9,363 bases of DNA from an uncultured Vogesella sp. (GTDB lineage Bacteria > Pseudomonadota > Gammaproteobacteria > Burkholderiales > Chromobacteriaceae), in the NCBI GenBank assembly GCA_946479405.1, contig CAMLGD010000130.1, forward strand, positions 1-9,363, in the 5' to 3' direction. This document shows positions 1 to 6,211 of the stretch, in pieces (position 1 is the first letter of the stretch; each line of letters starts with the position of its first letter). A program made the translations under genes and the position numbers. The notes under the pieces are model-generated. The model saw only the letters and a list, made by a program, of their open reading frames with translations. It had not been told where the DNA came from and did no database searches.

Positions 1-586
1 GGGTGGCCTCCAGCGACTGCCCCTGCAGGCGGGCGAGCAGGCTGTCCAGCTGCTGCGCCGCGGTGGTAGTCAGGTGATGGCCCAGCAGCAGCTCGGCCAG
101 CGCCACGTCGTCGCTGGATGCCGCGCCGAACAGCGACTGCGCCTCCAGGAACTGGCGGCAGGCCAGCATTTCCACCGAGTTGTCTATGGCGCTGGTCAGC
201 TGCTCCTTCAGGCCGGTAAAGAACAGCTCGCCAGCCAGCAGCAGCACCGCCAGCGGCGGCAGCGTCAGCGCGGCCGGCAGCTGGGTGGCGGCAACCAGCG
301 GGAAGTTGCGCCCGCTTTCGTCATGGCTGGGCTGGATTACGCCCAGCGACAGCCAGGCGCGGTCGCGGCTGCGCAGCACGAAGCAGGAGCCGGGCATGGC
401 GCGGTAGCGGGCGACGGCGTCGGTGTCCGCCGACAGCAGGCTGACGCTGTCGGCCAGTAGCTGGTCCAGCTGCGCCGCCGCCGGGTGGGTAGCATTGATG
501 CGAATGAAGTCGGCGCGCCGCGGCAGTTTGCCGAAGATGCAGTACGAGGTGCCGACTTCCTGAGGGCGTTTGAAAGTGAAGCTCAA
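1..586 (-). CDS. tagF: TagF, T6SS-associated regulator (3' part outside window)
   Basis: This is the N-terminal 195 residues of a TagF-family (DUF2094) protein; the rest lies beyond the left edge. The family signature is visible near the N terminus as FGKLPRRADFIRI (residues about 18-30), the counterpart of the usual FYGKLPxxGDFV. Further hallmarks are the RYRAMPGSCF stretch and the following SxDESGRNFPL segment. In Pseudomonas aeruginosa TagF is a cytoplasmic post-translational repressor of T6SS assembly, so a similar brake is inferred here. The frame has no ATG until about residue 65, inside the conserved domain. I therefore place the start at TTG 586-584, which has GGGA eight bases upstream. 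The start lies 14 bases after the tssM stop, so the gene is probably co-transcribed with tssM and translationally coupled to it. Identity is firm; the exact start is less so. Confidence 0.87.
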   Translation of the reverse strand, partial: MSFTFKRPQEVGTSYCIFGKLPRRADFIRINATHPAAAQLDQLLADSVSLLSADTDAVARYRAMPGSCFVLRSRDRAWLSLGVIQPSHDESGRNFPLVAATQLPAALTLPPLAVLLLAGELFFTGLKEQLTSAIDNSVEMLACRQFLEAQSLFGAASSDDVALAELLLGHHLTTTAAQQLDSLLARLQGQSLEAT

Positions 587-603
587 GGCATCATTCCCGG
601 TTA
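584..603 (-). promoter_or_regulatory. tssM-tagF junction with tagF ribosome binding site and TTG start
   Basis: Reading the minus strand, the tssM stop TAA (603-601) is followed by CCGGGA, then ATGATG (594-589), then CCTTGA. The ATG frame is only ATG ATG CCT TGA. Its TGA stop overlaps the TTG start of tagF in the four bases TTGA (586-583). GGGA (598-595) is the only plausible Shine-Dalgarno sequence. This arrangement decides the start of tagF and suggests that its translation depends on ribosomes finishing tssM or the minicistron. The sequence is directly visible; the regulatory meaning is inferred. Confidence 0.45.
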
Positions 604-3600
604 CAACGTCACGCGCTCGGGCAACGTCAGTTTGTTGAGACGGGTCAGCTGCAGCGGGTTCACGCCGCTGATTACCCGGAAGGTGATGCGCACGGTTTGG
701 GCTTCGCCTTCCGCCTTGCGCAGCGGCCAGGCCAGCACGGTGCCATCCGGGCCGTCCTGCACCACCTTGGCGCTGGCCAGCAGGCGCATCAGCCCCATGC
801 CGCCGGCGTAGTTGGCCACCACGCTGCTGGCGCCGTTGTAGCTGAGCACCTGGATGCGCGCGCCCGAGCCCTGGCCGTTGCCGCTCCAGGTGAACGGCTG
901 CCAGGCTTGCGGGCCGTTGCGGTAGCGCAGCTCCTGGCCGTCGATGTCGAATACGATTTCCGACAGGCCGGGGGTGGGCTGCGGCTGCAGCTCGAAGCGC
1001 AGGCCGTCACCATCCTGCAGCTGGCCGCTGGCCAGGGCGTTCAGGCTGCTGACACTGCTGAGGAAGGCCGGGTTGAACTTGATGCCCAGCTCACCCCAGG
1101 CGCGAGGCACCAGTTCGTCACCGCGCTTTTGCACCAGCCCGGCCAGGTATTTGTTGATGAAGCGGTCCAGCGTGCCGTCATTGGCTTTCAGGAAGCGGTT
1201 GATCTCGGCAATGGAGGCGGTGCTGCCGGAGTCGCTGAACGGATACTTGGCTGCCAGCTGGCGCCACTGTGGCAGCACCTCGGCGGCCCAGGCCTGGTTG
1301 ATGTCGGTGCTGACCGGGCCGAGCAGGGCGCTGTAGGCACCACTCAGCGGGCGCACCAGCATCGGGCGCACCATGCTGGCGGTGTCCGGCGAGCTTTGCG
1401 CCAGTAGCGCGTTGTCGACATAGCCGATGCTGTCGGCCAGCTCGGAGCCGCTGTTGTTGAAGGTGGCTTGTAGCGTGGCACGCGCCAGCGCGCCCGGCTC
1501 GTCGGTGCTGGCAATGGCGCCGAGCTTGGCCTTGAGCTTGGCCAGCTGGTCGAGGTAGCCGTTGAGCGGCGCATTGTCGCCCTTGACCAGCAGGGCCACG
1601 CCGGCGAATTGCTGCCCCACCTCGCCATACTGCTTGCCGTTGTTCTTGGCTTCGGTGCTGCCGCCGCCGGTGAGCAGGCTGGCGGTTTTCTCCAGTACCG
1701 ACTGCTTGGCGTTTTCCAGCGAGCGGTTGAGTTCGGACGGGTTGTCCCAGGCGGTTTCGGTGGCGGCGCGCGTCAGGATCAGCTTGATCGGCGAATTTTC
1801 GCGGTCGGCCAGCCGGGTGATGGCAGAGGCAGCCTGGGCCGGGGAGGTGAAGTCGCGCACGGTGACGCCCTGCAGGAATTTCTTCCAGCTGGCGCTGTAG
1901 CCAGCGCGGTACATGGCTTCCAGCGCCGCGCGGTTCTTCTCGCCGTCGCCGTCCTTGCCCAGGTTGTCCTGGCTGCTGGCTGCCAGTACCCAGTCGTCGC
2001 TGCGGATCTCGCCCTTGCTGGCCTCGCCGATGGCGTTCTTGACGTACTGATCCCAGGCTTCACGGGTGAAGGCGCCTTCCACCATCTGACTGCCGGCCAT
2101 AATGTCGAGGTCGCGATTGTTGAGAATGCGTGCCACGGTCAGCGGAGCGTAACGGGTGTTGGCGCGGGCACGGATCTCGTTGAATACCCGCTCCTCCGCC
2201 GACATGCGCTTGAAGGAGCCGCGCAGCACGTCACGCGCCTGGGTGACCACGCGCAGGTTGGGCGAGATCAGCGGCAGGTCCGGTGCCTTGATCTGGCTGA
2301 TGTAGAAGGCCAGCAGTTTTTCCGCTACCGCCATGACTTCATCGCTGCTGTACTGGCCGCGCTGCGCTTCCAGGTAGGGGCGCCAGTAGCGCGGCAGCTG
2401 GTCGGCCAGATGGGCTGGCTCCATGCGTTGCGGCTGGTACAGCATCAGATAGGTTTTCAGCGCGTTGTAGCTGGCGTCCAGCTGCGGCGATTTGGGGGCT
2501 GGCGCTGCAGCGGCGGTGCCCTGCGGGTTGCTCGGCGTGCTGCTGCCGGCCGGCAGGTTGCGGCTGGCACCCATGGTGTCGGTGACTACTTGTTGTGCCT
2601 TGCTTTGCGCTGCCGCCGGGTTCCAGCTGACTGTCCGCAGCGCGTAGCCGTCAGCCTGCCAATTGGTTGCCACAGGGTGCACGGAGTGACGCCACCAGGT
2701 TGCCTGACGGACCGCGTAGTCGTTGGCCGCAAGTGCTACCGGGCGGGCGCGCAGGCCATCGTCCAGTGCGCCGATCTGGATATTCGGCAGTGCCTGGCCC
2801 GGTGCGCGCGGACGCAGCCTGGGGCGTGGTTTGGCGGGGGCGGCAGCCGGCGGTGTGGTCAGCTTGGCCTCCACCTTGGGTGCCGGCGTCGGGGTCGGGA
2901 CTGGCGGCGGTGTCTGATCCAGTGCCAGCAGTGTGGTTTCCAGGTTGCGCTGGATCGGAGTGAGCATCAGCGATTTGACGCCGGCGAAGTACTCGTTGCG
3001 CAGCGCGGTTTCCAGCTCGTTGCCCTGGTACAGGCCAACGCCGATCTGCCACGGTGCGCCGTTCTGGCGGTAGCTTTGCAGCTGCTCCAGGCGGGTCTGC
3101 ATCTGTTGCAGCGCGCGCAGGCGATCGTAGAGCTGGCCTGAGGTGGCCAGTTTGCGTGCATAGGCACGCTCCTTGCTGATTTCCGCCAGCAGCTGCTGGT
3201 TGCCGATATAAGACCAGCTCCACAGCCCGGCCAAGGTGCACAGACTCAGCACGCCCAGCGCCATGGCCGCCAGTCGCCAGCGGCTGCCGCCGTGCGCGCT
3301 TTGACGGGAAATCAGGTGCTGGTCCGGGAACAGCACCTTGCGGAACAGCTCGCCCAGGAAAAAGCTGTAGGACGCTGGCACCTGCGGCTTGTCACGCTGC
3401 GACGGCGCCAGGTCGAACTGCCCCTGTACCCGATTGGCCGCCACGATGCGCGGCGTGCCTTCCTGCAGGGCGCTGGTGAAGTAGAAGCCGCGCAGCAGCG
3501 GGCGGGTGTGGTAAGGGTCTTCCTCGTACAGCAGGGTGATGAACTTGCTTACCGCCTCCTTCAGACCATGGAACTCGATGGGGAAGGCGAAGTGAGCCGG

Positions 3601-4578
3601 GCGCACCTGGTCGCCACGGAACTGCAGCAGTTTTTCCTCACCTGCCTGCACCAGGCCGCGGTACAGCAGCTCGAACTGCTGGCTGGCGACATTGCCGGCG
3701 TCGAAGCCATTGCCCTGGTTTGCTGTGAGCGTGCAGCCCCAGACACGATCGCGCTCGGCTTCCGGCAGGTCCTGGAAGAACTCCGCGAAGCCGCCCAGCA
3801 GATCCAGCTTGGTGAAAACCAGGTAGATCGGCACGTTCCTGCCGAAGGTGCTGCTGACTTCGTGGATACGTTCACGCACCTGGCGTACATACAGTGCAAA
3901 GCCTTCGCTGTGATGCTGCGCCAGCTCTGGCAGGCTGATGGCCACCAGGATGCCGTTGACCGGCGCTTTCGGCCGGTGTTTTTTCAGCAACTTGAGGAAG
4001 GCCAGCCACTCGCCGCGATCCTCGCTCTGCGTGGCATAACGGCCGGCGGTATCGAGCAGTACGCCTTCGGTGGAGAAGAACCAGTCGCAGTTGCGGGTTC
4101 CGCCCACACCCTGGATGCCACTCTTGTCGCTGAACGGAAAGGTCAGGCCCGACTGCAGGATGGCGGAGCTTTTCCCGGCAGCCGGGTGGCCGATGATCAT
4201 GTACCAGGGCAGCTCGTACAGTGCCGCGCCGCCGCCGTTGTTGCCCAGCTTGGACTTCTTCAGCGTATCGATGGCGCCCAGCAGACGCTGGCGCAGCAGG
4301 GTGACCTCGGCGCGTTTTTCCGAGCCGGCGTGGATGACGGCATCGTCAGCCTGCTGGCGGAGCATTTTTTCCAGCAGGCCGCTGGCACGGCGGGCAAGCA
4401 GTTGGCCGATCAGCAGGCTGACCACCCACAGCAGCATGATGGCAATGATGCAGCCCAGCCGGGCTTCCATCGTTGCCAGGCCCAGCCATTCCCCGAGAAA
4501 CCATACCAGGGCGATCAGGATCAGAAACCCGATTGCCGAAGCTATCTTGGCGTGTTGACGCCAGCCCTTTTTCACCAC
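601..4578 (-). CDS. tssM: TssM (IcmF family), inner-membrane core of the T6SS membrane complex
   Basis: TssM spans the inner membrane and periplasm, contacting TssL and the lipoprotein TssJ. At 1325 residues it is longer than the usual 1100-1200. Two membrane segments (about 12-34 and 42-61) precede a cytoplasmic NTPase domain with an intact Walker A GHPAAGKS (130-137), DTAG (176-179) and TKLD (256-259). A third membrane segment lies near 436-458. The long periplasmic part ends in the beta-rich C-terminal domain (IDGQELRYRNGPQAW). A proline/alanine/arginine-rich insert occupies about 555-703, just before the conserved YNALKTYLML helix. Two GTG starts compete. GTG 4578 has AGGAAGG eight bases upstream and is chosen. 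GTG 4587 would overlap the tagX stop as GTGA but lacks room for a Shine-Dalgarno sequence. An open frame continues to 4740, but that part overlaps the peptidase gene and is not coding. Identity is certain. Confidence 0.96.
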   Translation of the reverse strand: MVKKGWRQHAKIASAIGFLILIALVWFLGEWLGLATMEARLGCIIAIMLLWVVSLLIGQLLARRASGLLEKMLRQQADDAVIHAGSEKRAEVTLLRQRLLGAIDTLKKSKLGNNGGGAALYELPWYMIIGHPAAGKSSAILQSGLTFPFSDKSGIQGVGGTRNCDWFFSTEGVLLDTAGRYATQSEDRGEWLAFLKLLKKHRPKAPVNGILVAISLPELAQHHSEGFALYVRQVRERIHEVSSTFGRNVPIYLVFTKLDLLGGFAEFFQDLPEAERDRVWGCTLTANQGNGFDAGNVASQQFELLYRGLVQAGEEKLLQFRGDQVRPAHFAFPIEFHGLKEAVSKFITLLYEEDPYHTRPLLRGFYFTSALQEGTPRIVAANRVQGQFDLAPSQRDKPQVPASYSFFLGELFRKVLFPDQHLISRQSAHGGSRWRLAAMALGVLSLCTLAGLWSWSYIGNQQLLAEISKERAYARKLATSGQLYDRLRALQQMQTRLEQLQSYRQNGAPWQIGVGLYQGNELETALRNEYFAGVKSLMLTPIQRNLETTLLALDQTPPPVPTPTPAPKVEAKLTTPPAAAPAKPRPRLRPRAPGQALPNIQIGALDDGLRARPVALAANDYAVRQATWWRHSVHPVATNWQADGYALRTVSWNPAAAQSKAQQVVTDTMGASRNLPAGSSTPSNPQGTAAAAPAPKSPQLDASYNALKTYLMLYQPQRMEPAHLADQLPRYWRPYLEAQRGQYSSDEVMAVAEKLLAFYISQIKAPDLPLISPNLRVVTQARDVLRGSFKRMSAEERVFNEIRARANTRYAPLTVARILNNRDLDIMAGSQMVEGAFTREAWDQYVKNAIGEASKGEIRSDDWVLAASSQDNLGKDGDGEKNRAALEAMYRAGYSASWKKFLQGVTVRDFTSPAQAASAITRLADRENSPIKLILTRAATETAWDNPSELNRSLENAKQSVLEKTASLLTGGGSTEAKNNGKQYGEVGQQFAGVALLVKGDNAPLNGYLDQLAKLKAKLGAIASTDEPGALARATLQATFNNSGSELADSIGYVDNALLAQSSPDTASMVRPMLVRPLSGAYSALLGPVSTDINQAWAAEVLPQWRQLAAKYPFSDSGSTASIAEINRFLKANDGTLDRFINKYLAGLVQKRGDELVPRAWGELGIKFNPAFLSSVSSLNALASGQLQDGDGLRFELQPQPTPGLSEIVFDIDGQELRYRNGPQAWQPFTWSGNGQGSGARIQVLSYNGASSVVANYAGGMGLMRLLASAKVVQDGPDGTVLAWPLRKAEGEAQTVRITFRVISGVNPLQLTRLNKLTLPERVTL

Positions 4579-4583
4579 CTCGT

Positions 4584-5471
4584 TCACCTTCCTGTTGGTT
4601 TGTTGCCTGCCGACAGCAACTGTTTCAGCGAGCCGCTGCGCTCGATGTGTCCGTAATCCTTGAAGCTCCAGTTGCCGCCCCAGGTCAGTGCGGCGCTGCC
4701 GGCTTCTTCTCCCAGTGCGGCATAGGCCCGCATGGCCCATGGGTCACGTTCCGAGATCACGACCTTGCCGTTGCGCACCGGGGCCAGATCCACCGCCAGC
4801 CCGTACTGGTGCTTGCTCTGCCCCCCCTTGGCCTTGGTGACCAAGGTGGCCTGCCCGGCTAGCGCATCCTGCCGCTCCGGGCTGCGGTATCCCTCCAGCA
4901 GTGTCATCGGGAAGCCGCGGGCCTCCATCCTGGTCATGACGCGCAGCACGGTTTGCACGAATGCCGGGTCCAGCCTATTCCAGTCGCGATCCGCGCCGCT
5001 CAGGCGCGGCTGTTCACTGATGGCGTCGCGGAAGGCTTCTGGCGGCAGCGGTGGCGGCGGCACCAGTTGTTCTTCCTGCAGCGTGAGCTTGATCCGGGAG
5101 CTATGTGTGTATTCGTTAGGGATGAATCCTGATGATTCGTGCCTGCTGCTTAAATTCAGTACGGTTGCTACAGAAATGGCTGCCAAAGATAGCGATGCAA
5201 GCGGTAATCTGGCAATGACAAAGTATTTTTTTGTGTTGTTTGTCAGATTGCTTGCGATGGTGCTGGCAGGCTGCTGCCTGCCGGCGGCAGTCCATGGCAT
5301 GGCTGTTTTGGAACAGATTACGGTCATGCCATTGCTTGCATTTTCTTTGCTATGTTCTTCATATGTAATATTATTTTTTCTGAAGTACTTCAGCCCGATC
5401 CAGACGGTCAGGCTAACAAGCACCAGGCAGATGCCGGGTGCCAGGTACAGCACCATGTTTGCAGACCACAT
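4584..5471 (-). CDS. tagX: TagX-like membrane-anchored M15 peptidoglycan peptidase
   Basis: The C-terminal domain (about residues 155-290) is an M15/VanY-type zinc peptidase. It has EGYRS (193-197), SKHQYGLAVD with zinc ligands H221 and D228, and KDYGHIE with likely base D272 and zinc ligand H275. All catalytic positions are present. Two hydrophobic segments lie at about 7-27 and 84-105. The loop between them has positive ends (KYFRKNN, NTKK), which predicts a cytoplasmic loop and a periplasmic peptidase. A PPPPLPP linker precedes the domain. Acinetobacter TagX is a T6SS-encoded L,D-endopeptidase needed for T6SS biogenesis. The same role is inferred here: cutting the wall so that the TssJLM complex can cross it. 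The tssM start lies five bases downstream. The start at ATG 5471 is uncertain because AGGA sits very close to it; TTG 5576 (330 residues) would add an AT-rich, lysine-rich stretch that looks non-coding. An effector role is less likely, given the membrane anchors and position. Confidence 0.85.
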   Translation of the reverse strand: MWSANMVLYLAPGICLVLVSLTVWIGLKYFRKNNITYEEHSKENASNGMTVICSKTAMPWTAAGRQQPASTIASNLTNNTKKYFVIARLPLASLSLAAISVATVLNLSSRHESSGFIPNEYTHSSRIKLTLQEEQLVPPPPLPPEAFRDAISEQPRLSGADRDWNRLDPAFVQTVLRVMTRMEARGFPMTLLEGYRSPERQDALAGQATLVTKAKGGQSKHQYGLAVDLAPVRNGKVVISERDPWAMRAYAALGEEAGSAALTWGGNWSFKDYGHIERSGSLKQLLSAGNKPTGR

Positions 5472-5620
5472 TTCCTGTTCAATCCATTTAATGACTTTGT
5501 AATTTGATTTTGAATTTTTAATTTTTATGTAAAAGCTACATTTTAAGTCGATCTTTGTAGAAAAAATGCTTTTCAATTATGATGCGCCTTTGGCATGTTT
5601 TCCAGAGGCATCCTCATCAA
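5472..5620. promoter_or_regulatory. Divergent AT-rich promoter region between tagX and tssJ
   Basis: These roughly 150 bases separate the two divergent gene groups and must hold promoters for both, unless transcription enters from outside the window. They are strikingly AT-rich against the GC-rich genes around them, with several A/T runs. A weak plus-strand sigma70-like pair is TTGATT (5504-5509) and TATGTA (5526-5531), 16 bases apart. It matches the consensus poorly. I found no convincing minus-strand promoter and no sigma54 GG-N10-GC motif. The upstream tssJ start (ATG 5579) and the upstream tagX start (TTG 5576) both fall inside this stretch, so its true length depends on start choice. Confidence 0.5.
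5513..5526. repeat. Tandem 7-bp AATTTTT repeat in the divergent promoter region
   Basis: AATTTTT occurs twice back to back (5513-5519 and 5520-5526) inside the divergent region. Such T-tracts can stiffen or bend DNA and attract AT-binding nucleoid proteins. That function is inference; only the repeat is seen. Confidence 0.5.
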
Positions 5621-6157
5621 ATGCTGCGGTACTTCCCTCGAAACCACTGGCCAGGCCGGCTCACAGCCACCGGCTGGCTGTTGTCTTTGTTGTTGCTCGC
5701 AGGTTGCGCTGGCAATGCCCCGGTACTGGTTGGCGGTGAGGCTGCCGCGCTGTTGAACAAGGACGTTCATGGCAAGCCGTTATCGATGGTGGTGCGTGTG
5801 TACCAGCTGAAATCGGACCAGGCGTTCAACCGGTTGACCATGGAAGCCTTGATGGCGGGCAAGTCGGACAAGGACCTGCTGTCGCCCGACTTGCTGTTAG
5901 CCCAGGAGATGACACTGCTGCCCGGTGCCAAGGCGACGATAGGCGGGCTCACGGTAGCGCCAGAGGCGACCTACATCGGCCTGGTGGGCATGTTCCGCCA
6001 GCCGGATCGCCAGTTCTGGCGGCTGCTGTACAAGGCCGACGATGTGCGGCGCGTGGGCTTGCTGTTCCGTGCCGAGGATTGCTACCTGCGCGCACTGATA
6101 CCGCCAGCCAGGCCGATGCCGGGCCAGCCGGCAATGCAGCAGGTGGATTGCCGCTAG
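5621..6157 (+). CDS. tssJ: TssJ, T6SS outer-membrane lipoprotein
   Basis: TssJ is the outer-membrane lipoprotein of the membrane complex; its transthyretin-like beta-sandwich binds the periplasmic end of TssM. From ATG 5621 the protein has 178 residues. It begins with a basic n-region (RYFPRNHWPGR), a hydrophobic core and a perfect lipobox LAGC with the lipidated cysteine at residue 29. The mature part has family features: VRVYQLKSDQAFNR, an LPG turn before the central strands, and ATYIGLVGMFR followed by FWRLLY. An in-frame ATG at 5579 would give 192 residues and an unusually long 42-residue signal segment, and it has no Shine-Dalgarno sequence. ATG 5621 has AGAGG 12 bases upstream, which is weak but better. 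It is the first gene of the plus-strand group, diverging from tagX. Identity is strong; the start is moderately sure. Confidence 0.92.
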   Translation: MLRYFPRNHWPGRLTATGWLLSLLLLAGCAGNAPVLVGGEAAALLNKDVHGKPLSMVVRVYQLKSDQAFNRLTMEALMAGKSDKDLLSPDLLLAQEMTLLPGAKATIGGLTVAPEATYIGLVGMFRQPDRQFWRLLYKADDVRRVGLLFRAEDCYLRALIPPARPMPGQPAMQQVDCR

Positions 6158-6193
6158 GTGGCGTGCCATTTAGCCGCGGTGGATTGAATAGTT

Positions 6194-6211
6194 GGCCGCA
6201 AGGCCGTTGTG
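6194..6211 (+). promoter_or_regulatory. tssK ribosome binding site inside a small GCAA-tetraloop hairpin
   Basis: In the 54-base gap between tssJ and tssK, GGCC-GCAA-GGCC (6194-6205) can form a four-base-pair stem closed by a GNRA-type GCAA loop. The only Shine-Dalgarno candidate for tssK, AAGG (6200-6203), lies in the loop and 3' arm, eight bases before ATG 6212. The spacing supports the ATG at 6212 over the adjacent GTG at 6209. The hairpin could lower ribosome access, but a four-base-pair stem is only modestly stable. Confidence 0.35.

Noticed and set aside
74..811. Plus-strand frames over the tagF and tssM ends
   Set aside because: They are shadows of tagF and tssM; the minus-strand translation carries the conserved motifs.
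1609..3141. Plus-strand open frame of 510 codons antisense to tssM
   Set aside because: It lies wholly opposite the tssM coding sequence. Its translation is rich in Gly, Ala, Arg, Gln and Val with no recognisable domain, as expected of the shadow of a GC-rich gene.
601..4578. Possible broken or degenerate TssM NTPase
   Set aside because: Walker A, DTAG and TKLD are all intact and the frame is uninterrupted, so there is no sign of decay.
3292..4656. Plus-strand open frame of 454 codons antisense to tssM
   Set aside because: It mirrors the TssM NTPase region, which has clear motifs on the other strand, and it has no family features of its own.
4579..4740. N-terminal extension of tssM to 4740
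   Set aside because: It overlaps the catalytic end of the tagX-like gene in another frame. The extra residues resemble no TssM, and GTG 4578 has a good ribosome binding site.
5472..5620. Sigma54-type promoter in the divergent region
   Set aside because: I looked for GG and GC elements ten bases apart in a TGGCAC/TTGC context on both strands. The nearest, TGGCAT at 5591, lacks the second element.
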